Shown here: one piece after another, positions 28,388 through 35,546 of the stretch
How the letters are laid out: every line of letters starts with the position of its first letter
How positions within the stretch are numbered: position 1 is the stretch's first letter
Source: an uncultured Anaerococcus sp.
GTDB taxonomy: Bacteria > Bacillota > Clostridia > Tissierellales > Peptoniphilaceae
Reading direction: 5' to 3'
Assembly (NCBI RefSeq): GCF_947253225.1
Contig: NZ_CAMXYR010000001.1
Span: forward strand, 35,809 to 99,808
Length of the DNA: 64,000 nucleotides
The notes under the pieces: generated by a model
Told to the model about the DNA's origin: nothing
The model's database searches: none
Seen by the model: only the letters and a program-made list of their open reading frames with translations
Program-made: the position numbers and the translations under genes

Positions 28388-28818
28388 TAAAGTTTTTCTA
28401 CTAATGTTTTAGCAAGTGCTTTTACATTTTCCAAAGCTTCGTCATCTGGATCATCGTAAGCTGCAAGTCCGTCTGCAACAAGGTTAAGACCATTGTCCTT
28501 GCATCTTTCTTGCCAATCATACATCCATTGACCATCATTCCATTCATATGAACCGAAGATTACTACTGGTTTTTCACCAAGTTTTGGTTCAACATCGTCA
28601 AACATTGGTTCAAATTCACCATCTTCTAGTTGTTCGTTACCCATAGCAGGACATCCAAAAGCAAAACCATCAAAGTCTGCTACATTGTCTGCTGAAAATT
28701 CATTTGCAAAGAAAAGTTCTGCTTCTGCTCCGTTTGCTTTTGCTGCTTCTAGGAAAGTTTCTGCCATCTTTTCTGTGTTACCTGTTCCTGACCAATATAC
28801 TACTGCTACTTTTGCCAT
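28387..28818 (-). CDS. Flavodoxin
   Basis: A 143-residue FMN-binding electron carrier, the short-chain flavodoxin length. The phosphate-binding loop reads YWSGTGNTEKM (residues 8-18); the later loops GCPAMGNEQLE and FGSYEWNDGQW carry the aromatic residues that stack on the isoalloxazine ring. Flavodoxins replace ferredoxin when iron is scarce, which fits the Fur-box-like repeat upstream and the adjacent feo genes. The start has AAGGAGAAATA before the ATG. Confidence 0.95.
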   Translation of the reverse strand: MAKVAVVYWSGTGNTEKMAETFLEAAKANGAEAELFFANEFSADNVADFDGFAFGCPAMGNEQLEDGEFEPMFDDVEPKLGEKPVVIFGSYEWNDGQWMYDWQERCKDNGLNLVADGLAAYDDPDDEALENVKALAKTLVEKL

Positions 28819-28868
28819 AATTATTTCTCCTTAAATTTTTTAATATTTTTATGTTAACATCACATATC

Positions 28869-28891
28869 GTGATAATGATAACCTATATCAC
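28869..28891. promoter_or_regulatory. Fur-box-like inverted repeat upstream of flavodoxin
   Basis: GTGATAATGATAACC runs into TATATCAC (28869-28891): the ends GTGATA and TATCAC are perfect inverted arms, and TGATAATGATA matches half of the Fur consensus GATAATGATTATC. Position, 51-73 bases ahead of the flavodoxin start, suits an iron-dependent repressor. Confidence 0.5.
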
Positions 28892-28900
28892 TGTCTATGT

Positions 28901-28929
28901 AAAAAAAATTAACTAAGTTAATCTTTTTT
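28901..28929 (-). terminator. Short terminator after the Feo-associated small gene
   Basis: ATTAAC/GTTAAT stem (28908-28922) followed by eight T residues on the minus strand. The stem is AT-rich and weak, so some read-through into flavodoxin is plausible. Confidence 0.5.
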
Positions 28930-29101
28930 AGCATCCGCATCCACAAGATTTGTGGTTGTGTTTGTCTTTGTCTTTGCTACTTGAACATGATATGCAGTCC
29001 TTGCATCCAGCATGACCATCTTCTGCTATAAATCTAGTATAGACTACATAGGCACATCCTGCTAGGATGATTAATAATAAAATTATTGATTGTAAGTTCA
29101 T
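28928..29101 (-). CDS. FeoB-associated Cys-rich small membrane protein
   Basis: A 57-residue protein. One N-terminal membrane helix (residues 4-22) is followed by a Cys- and His-rich tail: CKDCISC, then HNHKSC and the ending CGCGC. This is the pattern of the small FeoB-associated membrane proteins found after feoB in Firmicutes, thought to help ferrous iron transport or redox handling of iron. AAAGGAG lies 7 bases before the ATG. It follows feoB by 88 bases that contain hairpins. Confidence 0.88.
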   Translation of the reverse strand: MNLQSIILLLIILAGCAYVVYTRFIAEDGHAGCKDCISCSSSKDKDKHNHKSCGCGC

Positions 29102-29119
29102 TTTCTTCTCCTTTGCTTG

Positions 29120-29179
29120 AAAGCCAAGAGTCTTTCCACCCTTTGGTGGCTTTTAGCCTTAGGGGAGAAATATCTCCCC
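29120..29179 (-). other. Paired hairpins between feoB and the small Cys-rich gene
   Basis: Two stems on the minus strand: GGGGAGA/TCTCCCC (29162-29179) directly after the feoB stop, and AAAGCCA/TGGCTTT (29120-29153) enclosing CCACC/GGTGG. Neither has a T-run, so they look more like RNA stability or processing elements than terminators. Confidence 0.5.
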
Positions 29180-29189
29180 ATAAGCTTTT

Positions 29190-31343
29190 CTATCCGTTTA
29201 CCTTTCCTGTCTCATAGTTGATTGACTTTTGAGCTTGAGGTTTTCTTACTAGTAGGTAAATCATTCCTACTAGGACTATGATTGCAACTACTGTCCACAC
29301 ATTGAATATTCTATACATGATGAGATTAGCAATGTTGTAGAAGATTAGTGATACTGCATAGGCATAGCACATTTGGTAGGCTATAGTTAGGGCTGTCCAC
29401 TTATTGTCTGCCATTTCTGTCTTGATTGCACCAACTGCTGCAAAACAAGGCATGCATAGCATATTGAATAATAGGAAGGAATATCCAGCTACTGGTGTAG
29501 CTAGAGCGTGGTTGAAGGCCATTAGAAGTTCTTGACTTTCTTCTGTGACATCAGCCCCAAGGCCTAGTACTACTCCCATGGTTGCAACCACGTTTTCTTT
29601 GGCAACAAATCCTGTGATTGTTGCAACTGTTGCTTGCCATGAGTCGAAGCCGATTGGTCTAAAGATTATTGCAATCAATGAACCAAGACTTGCTAGTATT
29701 GAGCTTTCTGTATCTGCTTCAACTAGGTTTAGTCTAAAGTCGAAGCTAGATAGTAACCAGATTACTATTGTTGAAACGAAAATTATTGTTCCTGCTCTTT
29801 TTGCATAAGCCTTAGACTTGTTGTAGACATCTGTAAGGACTGATTTCGCACGAGGTGCGTGGTATGGAGGTAATTCCATTATAAAAGGTGCAGGATCTGC
29901 TTGTAATTCTTTAAATTTCTTTAGGATAATTCCAGAAACAACTATACTTGCTATACCAATCATGTAGAATGAGAAGGATACAAGAGCTGCATGTTCTTTG
30001 AAGAAAGCTCCTACGATTAGGGCTATTACAGGAAGTTTTGCAGAGCATGGCATAAAGGTTGATGTCATGATTGTAATCTTTCTATCTCTGTCAGACTCGA
30101 TAGTTCTTGACGCTTGGACACCTGGTACCCCACATCCTGTTGCTATCATGGCTGGGATAAATGATTTTCCTGAAAGTCCAAATCTTCTGAAGAGTCTGTC
30201 CATGACGAAAGCAACCCTTGCCATGTATCCGACATCTTCTAGGATACTCAAGAGGGCAAATAGTACCATCATTTGTGGCAAGAAGCCAAGTACAGCTCCA
30301 ACTCCTGCAAGGATACCGTCAGTTACAAGTGAGTGTAGTACTGGGTTAATGCCCATAGCCTCCATTGTGCTTGCTGCCCAAGGGGTTAGGGTATCTTCAA
30401 AGAAACCATTTACGGCATCTGTTCCCATTGTTCCTGGTGATTTTTCATATACTGACAGGAAGTAAACTAAGAACATTACTAGGGCAAAGATTGGAAGACC
30501 CAAAATCCTGCTTGTAACAATCTTATCTATCTTGTCAGTTGTTGAAAGTTTTGGCTTAGCCTTAACTAAGACTTGGCTTGAGATTTGCTCTAGTCTTTCG
30601 TATCTTGCACTTGTTATGATACTTTCAGCATCATCTTCTTCTTTTGCTTCGACTTCTTGTCTAAGTTTAGCAACTTCAGCCAAATCTTTTGAGTCGATTG
30701 TCAAGTGCTTTAGGCTTTCCTCATCGTTTTCAAAAAGTTTAATTGCATAATATCTTGATAAATCTTTGTCTAGTTTAGACGAATACTTTTCTTCAATTTC
30801 TTTGAGGACTTTTTCTGTTTCTTCGTCGTATTCTAGGAAGTTTGGTTTTTGATTAGTATCTTTTAGCTTAACAGCTGTTTTGATTAACTCATCAACACCA
30901 TTTTCCTTGGAAGCGACAGTCTTTACTATTGGACAACCTAGTTTCTTGCTAAGGGCATCTATATCAATCTTATCTCCCTTGCTTTCTACAATGTCCATCA
31001 TGTTCAAGGCTATAACTACTGGGATATCAAGCTCCAATAGTTGGCTGGTTAGGTATAAGTTTCTTACAAGGTTTGAAGCATCGACCAAGTTTATGATAAG
31101 GTCTGGTCTTTCTCCTACCAAGTATTGTCTACTTACTACTTCTTCTAGTGTGTATGGGGAAAGGGAATAGATACCTGGAAGGTCTTCTATGATAATGTCC
31201 TTGTGTCCCTTTAGTACACCTTGTTTTTTATCAACCGTAACTCCTGGCCAGTTACCAACTCTTTGGTTAGAACCTGTCAAGGCGTTGAAGAGGGTTGTCT
31301 TACCTGAGTTAGGGTTTCCTGCTAGTGCTATTCTAAATGTCAT
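29190..31343 (-). CDS. feoB: Ferrous iron transporter FeoB
   Basis: A 717-residue inner-membrane ferrous iron transporter. The N-terminal G domain has G1 GNPNSGKT (residues 9-16), G3 DLPGIYSL and G4 NMMD; a helical GDI-type region follows (about 170-260), then the membrane domain with two Gate motifs, including the Cys-bearing GCGVPGVQASR and the MPCFAAVGA region. Length is normal for the family. The start overlaps the end of the upstream feoA by 4 bases. It is the core of an operon feoA-feoA-feoB-small protein, probably repressed by an iron-dependent regulator. Confidence 0.97.
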   Translation of the reverse strand: MTFRIALAGNPNSGKTTLFNALTGSNQRVGNWPGVTVDKKQGVLKGHKDIIIEDLPGIYSLSPYTLEEVVSRQYLVGERPDLIINLVDASNLVRNLYLTSQLLELDIPVVIALNMMDIVESKGDKIDIDALSKKLGCPIVKTVASKENGVDELIKTAVKLKDTNQKPNFLEYDEETEKVLKEIEEKYSSKLDKDLSRYYAIKLFENDEESLKHLTIDSKDLAEVAKLRQEVEAKEEDDAESIITSARYERLEQISSQVLVKAKPKLSTTDKIDKIVTSRILGLPIFALVMFLVYFLSVYEKSPGTMGTDAVNGFFEDTLTPWAASTMEAMGINPVLHSLVTDGILAGVGAVLGFLPQMMVLFALLSILEDVGYMARVAFVMDRLFRRFGLSGKSFIPAMIATGCGVPGVQASRTIESDRDRKITIMTSTFMPCSAKLPVIALIVGAFFKEHAALVSFSFYMIGIASIVVSGIILKKFKELQADPAPFIMELPPYHAPRAKSVLTDVYNKSKAYAKRAGTIIFVSTIVIWLLSSFDFRLNLVEADTESSILASLGSLIAIIFRPIGFDSWQATVATITGFVAKENVVATMGVVLGLGADVTEESQELLMAFNHALATPVAGYSFLLFNMLCMPCFAAVGAIKTEMADNKWTALTIAYQMCYAYAVSLIFYNIANLIMYRIFNVWTVVAIIVLVGMIYLLVRKPQAQKSINYETGKVNG

Positions 31344-31567
31344 ATCTTTTCCACCCTAATATTTTTTGCATCTTCTTTTCTGATTGTTAGTTCGTAACCT
31401 CTAAGGCTTACTTGGATTGGATCTCCAAGTGGTGCTACTTTTCTTATGAAAAGTTCGGTTTTTTTGGTAATTCCCATATCCATAATTCTCCTTTTTGTTG
31501 GAGAATCTCCGAGAATTTTCTCTACTACTACAGTAGAGCCAACTTCTACTTTATCTAGTGTGTTCAT
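31340..31567 (-). CDS. feoA: FeoA protein, second copy
   Basis: A 75-residue SH3-like cytosolic partner of FeoB. The family core is visible: RRIMDMGITKKTEL and the ending in which a beta hairpin reads SLRGYELTIRKEDA. I choose the second of two adjacent ATG codons, 5 bases from AGGAG; the first overlaps the preceding stop codon. Together with the upstream feoA it forms a tandem pair feeding directly into feoB. Confidence 0.92.
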   Translation of the reverse strand: MNTLDKVEVGSTVVVEKILGDSPTKRRIMDMGITKKTELFIRKVAPLGDPIQVSLRGYELTIRKEDAKNIRVEKI

Positions 31568-31785
31568 CATAACTCCTTAACTATAATTCTCTTGGCTAAA
31601 TCCTTGCTTAGGGCAAATCGATTGTCGTCAATCACGAATATATAGTTTACTCCATCAAATTTCTGCAAGCTTACGATTCTTCCCTTAGCAAAACCTAAGT
31701 TACTCAAGTGTTTCTTGGTATCATCAGTTCCCTTAATGGATACAATCTCAGCTTTCTCGCCTTCGTTTAACAATGTTATTGGCAT
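31567..31785 (-). CDS. FeoA domain protein, first copy
   Basis: A 72-residue FeoA-type protein, only distantly similar to its neighbour: the matching core is KHLSNLGFAKGRIVSLQKF, ending DDNRFALSKDLAKRI. It is the first gene of the feo operon. In many Firmicutes two FeoA-like proteins precede FeoB, of which one may regulate the other or the transporter. Its stop codon overlaps the next start. Confidence 0.88.
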   Translation of the reverse strand: MPITLLNEGEKAEIVSIKGTDDTKKHLSNLGFAKGRIVSLQKFDGVNYIFVIDDNRFALSKDLAKRIIVKEL

Positions 31786-31869
31786 AGGCTCTCCAATCTA
31801 TGTAAATTTACAAGTACCATTTTAGATATATTACAATATAAATAAAATATATCGTTCGTATCTAGCTAT

Positions 31870-31904
31870 AATATATCACAATCCGAAACAATAATCAATA
31901 TCAA
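31870..31904 (-). promoter_or_regulatory. feo operon promoter overlapping a Fur-box-like site
   Basis: Minus strand: TTGATT (31893-31898) and TATATT (31870-31875) with a 17-base spacer. The -35 box lies within GATATTGATTATTGT, which matches the Fur consensus GATAATGATTATCAT at 12 of 15 positions by eye. The rest of the 319-base gap (31786-32104) is AT-rich; a TATAAT at 32082-32087 may start the plus-strand operon, though its -35 box is poor. Confidence 0.6.
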
Positions 31905-32104
31905 AAGACAATAATTTTTATTTTCATTGATATTTTTTGAGAAAGTTGAGTAAATGATTCTTCTTGCATATGTTTTCCCTTGTGTATTTCAAGAGATTCT
32001 ACTCGACAACGAAAAAAATTTTATTATTTATAAAATTTTTTATTAATTTTAGAAAAAATACCAAAAGCTCATCTTCTTTGTTATAATAGGGATAAGGAGT
32101 ATTT

Positions 32105-33118
32105 ATGTATTTTTTTGTTAATGATTATAATTCAATTTGCTATCCAGAGCTTTTGGATGCTCTAAAGGATTGTTTGGATGAGAAAAATATTGGCTATGGT
32201 TTTGATGACCATAGTGAAAATGCTAGAAATCTTATTAGAGGCGAGCTTGGAGATTTTTCTTGTGATATCCACTTTGTCCCAGGTGGTACATCTGCCAATA
32301 TTTTGGGGGTGGCTTGTGGTATGCGTCAACAAGATTCTGTCCTTGCTTGCACAAGTGGTCATATTCAAGGTCATGAGGCAGGCTCAATAGAGGCTACTGG
32401 TCTTAAAATCGAGCTAATCCAATCGCCTACAGGTAAGCTTACTAGAGCCTTGCTTGAAAAAAATTTAGCAAAGTTTCAAGACGAATTTACTACAAGTCCA
32501 AAGAAGGTCTACATTTCTAACACGACAGAGCTTGGTGAAGTTTATACCAAGAGAGAAATCGAGGAAATCTATAGTTTTTGCAAGGATAATGGCCTCTATC
32601 TTTTCATTGATGGGGCAAGGATTGCATCAGCTCTTGTGGCTGATAAGTGTGATTACACCCTAAAGGATCTATCGTCCATGTGCGATATCTTCTACCTAGG
32701 AGGAACTAAGGTAGGCTTTATCTTTGGTGAGGCTATCGTGATTAAAAATGAGGACCTAAAGAAAGACTTTCTCAAACTAATTAAACAAAAGGGAGCTATG
32801 CTTGCCAAGGGCTTTGTCTCTGGCATCATGTGGGAGAGGGTCTTTTCCGAAGAAGGCTTCTACCTAAGAGGCTCCAAGCTTGCCTTTGCTAGGGCAAAAG
32901 AGCTCGCCATAGGGCTAGAAAACTTAGGCTATGACCTAGCCTATCCTTTTAGCTCCAACCAAGTTTTTGTCAAAGTAAGTGATGACACCGTAGCCAAGTG
33001 GCAAAAAATCGCCCACTTTGAAATAATGGGCGAAGATGATCAATACAAGCTAGCAAGACTTGTTACTAGCTTTAGGACAAAGGCTAGCGATGTGGAGGGT
33101 TTTCTCAATGAAATTTGA
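32105..33118 (+). CDS. ltaE: Low-specificity threonine aldolase-like PLP enzyme
   Basis: A 337-residue fold-type I PLP enzyme of the threonine aldolase/beta-eliminating lyase family, which splits L-threonine or allo-threonine to glycine and acetaldehyde. Seen in the sequence: the phosphate-side loop GGTSANI (about 60-66), the aromatic/His region SGHIQGHEAGSIE (84-96), the cofactor Asp169 in IDGARI and the Schiff-base Lys202 in GGTKVG. AAGGAG precedes the ATG by 5 bases. It heads a three-gene plus-strand operon with a MORN-like protein and an O-acetyltransferase, an unusual pairing with no evident pathway link. Confidence 0.87.
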   Translation: MYFFVNDYNSICYPELLDALKDCLDEKNIGYGFDDHSENARNLIRGELGDFSCDIHFVPGGTSANILGVACGMRQQDSVLACTSGHIQGHEAGSIEATGLKIELIQSPTGKLTRALLEKNLAKFQDEFTTSPKKVYISNTTELGEVYTKREIEEIYSFCKDNGLYLFIDGARIASALVADKCDYTLKDLSSMCDIFYLGGTKVGFIFGEAIVIKNEDLKKDFLKLIKQKGAMLAKGFVSGIMWERVFSEEGFYLRGSKLAFARAKELAIGLENLGYDLAYPFSSNQVFVKVSDDTVAKWQKIAHFEIMGEDDQYKLARLVTSFRTKASDVEGFLNEI

Positions 33119-33497
33119 TTTGAAATTTGATATGAAATACGACGACTTCATCAGTCTCTTTTCTAAGGCAAGTCTTATCTTTATGGTTGTGGCTGGCCTT
33201 TATATCCTTGTCAAACCAAATACTAGAAAGGTTAAAAACTACAAGCTCGACAAGGACCTTACCTATACAGGTAAGCTTGTAAATGGCAAGTTTGAAGGCG
33301 AAGGTGCTCTTAATTCCAAAGATGGCCTCTACAAGGGAGACTTTTCTAAGGGAAGATTTGCTGAAAATGGTACTTTTATAGGCAAGGACTACTACTATAT
33401 TAGGGAAAATGGCAAGGTAACAATAAAGTTTAACGATGGTAGGGTCTATAAAAAGACCCAGGACAAGTGGGAGGAGCTAAAAAAAGATGCGAATTAA
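33108..33497 (+). CDS. Small membrane-anchored protein with MORN-like repeats
   Basis: A 129-residue protein. After a short charged start there is one membrane helix (about residues 19-37), then a repeat region with the MORN pattern: YTGKLVNGKFEGEGAL, then YKGDFSKGRFAENGTF, and a degenerate third unit. MORN-type hairpins in bacteria are poorly understood. I place the start at the ATG 33108, nine bases after GGAGG and overlapping the threonine aldolase stop; a more upstream start would overlap that gene by nearly 60 bases. Its end overlaps the O-acetyltransferase start by 11 bases, so the three genes are likely co-translated. Confidence 0.75.
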   Translation: MKFDLKFDMKYDDFISLFSKASLIFMVVAGLYILVKPNTRKVKNYKLDKDLTYTGKLVNGKFEGEGALNSKDGLYKGDFSKGRFAENGTFIGKDYYYIRENGKVTIKFNDGRVYKKTQDKWEELKKDAN

Positions 33498-35265
33498 GGG
33501 ACTTGATAATCTCAGGGTTTTTGGTATAAGCCTTGTAGTAATCTATCATATATTCAAAGAATTTCTACCAGCAGGCTTTTTGGGTGTAAACATCATGTTT
33601 GTCCTCTCTGGCTTTCTCGTAAGCTTCCACCTCCTAAACGAAGTCTATGACAAGGATAAAATCGACCTAGCATCCTACTACAAGAAAAGATACATAAGAA
33701 TCTTTCCTGGAGTCTTGTTTATGGTCTTTGTGGTAAGCCTTATGGCCTTTTTCATAAATAGGGACTACACTGTCCACTACTTGGATCAGTTTCTGGCAGC
33801 TATATCCTTTACCAGCAATTATTACGAGATTTTAAGTGGTGGCTCCTATGAATCCCAATTTATCAGCCACCTCTTCCTCCATACTTGGTTTTTGGCAATA
33901 GAAGTCCACTTCTACCTCCTCTGGCCTATCTTTGTGAACTTTATCTACAAGAAAAGCGAGAGAAGCACTAATGTTAAAAAGACCTTCTCCAATAGGTTCT
34001 TCCTAATAAGCCTTATCCTCTACCTCGCCACTACTTTTTTGACAATAATCCTAACTGCCCTCGGCAAAAATTTATCCTTCATATATTTTTCCGACTTCAC
34101 AAGGCTATCTTCCTTCTTTGTAGGAGCCTTCGCAGCTTGTTTTGTCAAAAGATTTGGCTTTAAGAGGATTCCTTACAAGGAAACTTTCATGATCTCAGGT
34201 GCAATAATAGTCCTTATGGCACTTTTTCTCGCCTATGAAATGAAAACAACCTACATCCTCGGATTTTTCCTAACCGACCTCCTAAGTCTTGCCATAATTC
34301 TTTCTGCCTTCTCAGATAAGAAAGCCAAAGACCCAAGTCCTGTAAGAAAAATCGCCCCCTACACCTATTCCATCTACCTCCTCCATTGGCCAGTATATGT
34401 AATAGCAAAGAGCCTTACAAGTAAACCCATTGCCCTTGTCCTAACCATAATCCTTACCCTAGCTCTTGTTATGGTTAACTACCATATCTTTGAACCAGCC
34501 TTTAAGGGGGAGGCCATAAAAATCGGTCCTTACACAAAAGATATCAAAGATAGGTTGAGGATTGTAAGCCTTGGGGGAGTCGTTCTAATCTCCTTTGTAA
34601 GTGCTATCGGCCTATCCCTTGCCTCTGATACTATGGTAAGCCTAGAAAAACAAATCTGGGTCTCATCAATCAAACAAGATATAGGACAAATCAAAAAAGA
34701 TAAAGACAAGCTCGACCTATTCATCAAAGAAAGTGAAAATCCAGACCTTGCCATCAAGCAAACAAAGCTTACCACAACCATAATCGGCGATTCAGTTCTT
34801 TTGGGCAATAGGGAGTATATAGAAGAAAAAATCCCAGGTACTTCCGTAAACGCTGAAGGAAGTAGACTCCTTGAAAGTGGGGCAGAACTTATAAAAAGCA
34901 TGGACAAAGAAGGCAATCTCGGAGAAATTGTAGTGATAGAACTTGGGACAAACGCAATAAAAAATCCAGAAGAAAGCCTAGAAGATATTGTAAGTGCTCT
35001 CCCAAAAGGCAAAAAGCTCATCTTTATCTCCTGCTACGATAATAGATACGACCAACCCCATAGGGTAAGCCTAGCCATGCAAAAAGTCGCAAAAAAATAC
35101 AAATTTATAACCTATATGCCTTGGGAAGAGCTAGCCATGAACCACCCAGAATACTACCAAGGCACAGACGGCGTCCACTACTACGGCATAACCGAAGCCT
35201 ACGACGCCTACAACACCTTGCTCCAAAAAGCTATTCTTGAGGCAAGCAAAAAAGAAGGAAAATAA
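33487..35265 (+). CDS. OatA-like acyltransferase with a C-terminal SGNH domain
   Basis: A 592-residue membrane protein with two parts, as in peptidoglycan O-acetyltransferase OatA. The N-terminal acyltransferase-3 domain (about 1-375) begins GLDNLRVFGISLVVIYH with the conserved His, and has about ten or eleven membrane segments. The extracellular C-terminal SGNH hydrolase-like domain (about 430-590) shows the Ser of GDSVLLG, and DGVHYYG, which supplies the Asp-x-x-His. OatA acetylates muramic acid and gives lysozyme resistance; acetylation of another wall polymer is possible. It ends the threonine aldolase-MORN operon and is followed by a terminator. Confidence 0.87.
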   Translation: MRIKGLDNLRVFGISLVVIYHIFKEFLPAGFLGVNIMFVLSGFLVSFHLLNEVYDKDKIDLASYYKKRYIRIFPGVLFMVFVVSLMAFFINRDYTVHYLDQFLAAISFTSNYYEILSGGSYESQFISHLFLHTWFLAIEVHFYLLWPIFVNFIYKKSERSTNVKKTFSNRFFLISLILYLATTFLTIILTALGKNLSFIYFSDFTRLSSFFVGAFAACFVKRFGFKRIPYKETFMISGAIIVLMALFLAYEMKTTYILGFFLTDLLSLAIILSAFSDKKAKDPSPVRKIAPYTYSIYLLHWPVYVIAKSLTSKPIALVLTIILTLALVMVNYHIFEPAFKGEAIKIGPYTKDIKDRLRIVSLGGVVLISFVSAIGLSLASDTMVSLEKQIWVSSIKQDIGQIKKDKDKLDLFIKESENPDLAIKQTKLTTTIIGDSVLLGNREYIEEKIPGTSVNAEGSRLLESGAELIKSMDKEGNLGEIVVIELGTNAIKNPEESLEDIVSALPKGKKLIFISCYDNRYDQPHRVSLAMQKVAKKYKFITYMPWEELAMNHPEYYQGTDGVHYYGITEAYDAYNTLLQKAILEASKKEGK

Positions 35266-35309
35266 GGCTAAGTCTCAAAATTACTAAGCCAACTAAATTC
35301 AAAATTTCT

Positions 35310-35351
35310 AGCCCATCTTGGAATTACAATTCCTTGCTGGGCTTATTTTTA
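35310..35351 (+). terminator. Terminator after the O-acetyltransferase
   Basis: A two-part stem AGCCCA/TGGGCT with inner GGAATT/AATTCC (35310-35343), followed by TATTTTT on the plus strand. Confidence 0.8.
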
Positions 35352-35441
35352 TAAGATTTTTACTTCATCCTATAAATTTCCTAAATTTCAAAGGCCAAAG
35401 GCTCTTTTTTTCTTACAACTTCACAATTCTAATAAGGCAAA

Positions 35442-35478
35442 CAAAAAGAAGAAGGAGATTTTACTCCCTCTTCTTTTT
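35442..35478. terminator. Terminator after giant adhesin 2
   Basis: An imperfect hairpin AAAAAGAAGAAGGAG/CTCCCTCTTCTTTTT lies 68 bases past the stop of giant 2. It is AT-rich on both sides and can work in either direction. The remaining spacer (35352-35441, 35479-35546) shows nothing else. Confidence 0.7.
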
Positions 35479-35546
35479 AGATATTCAACAAATCCTAAGC
35501 CTAATTCAAAATCGTCAAGTCTTGATGGACTCCACTATTTGTAAGG

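Noticed and set aside
33060..33107. Upstream extension of the MORN-like gene
   Set aside because: It would overlap the threonine aldolase by nearly 60 bases; the ATG at 33108 has a well-placed GGAGG.
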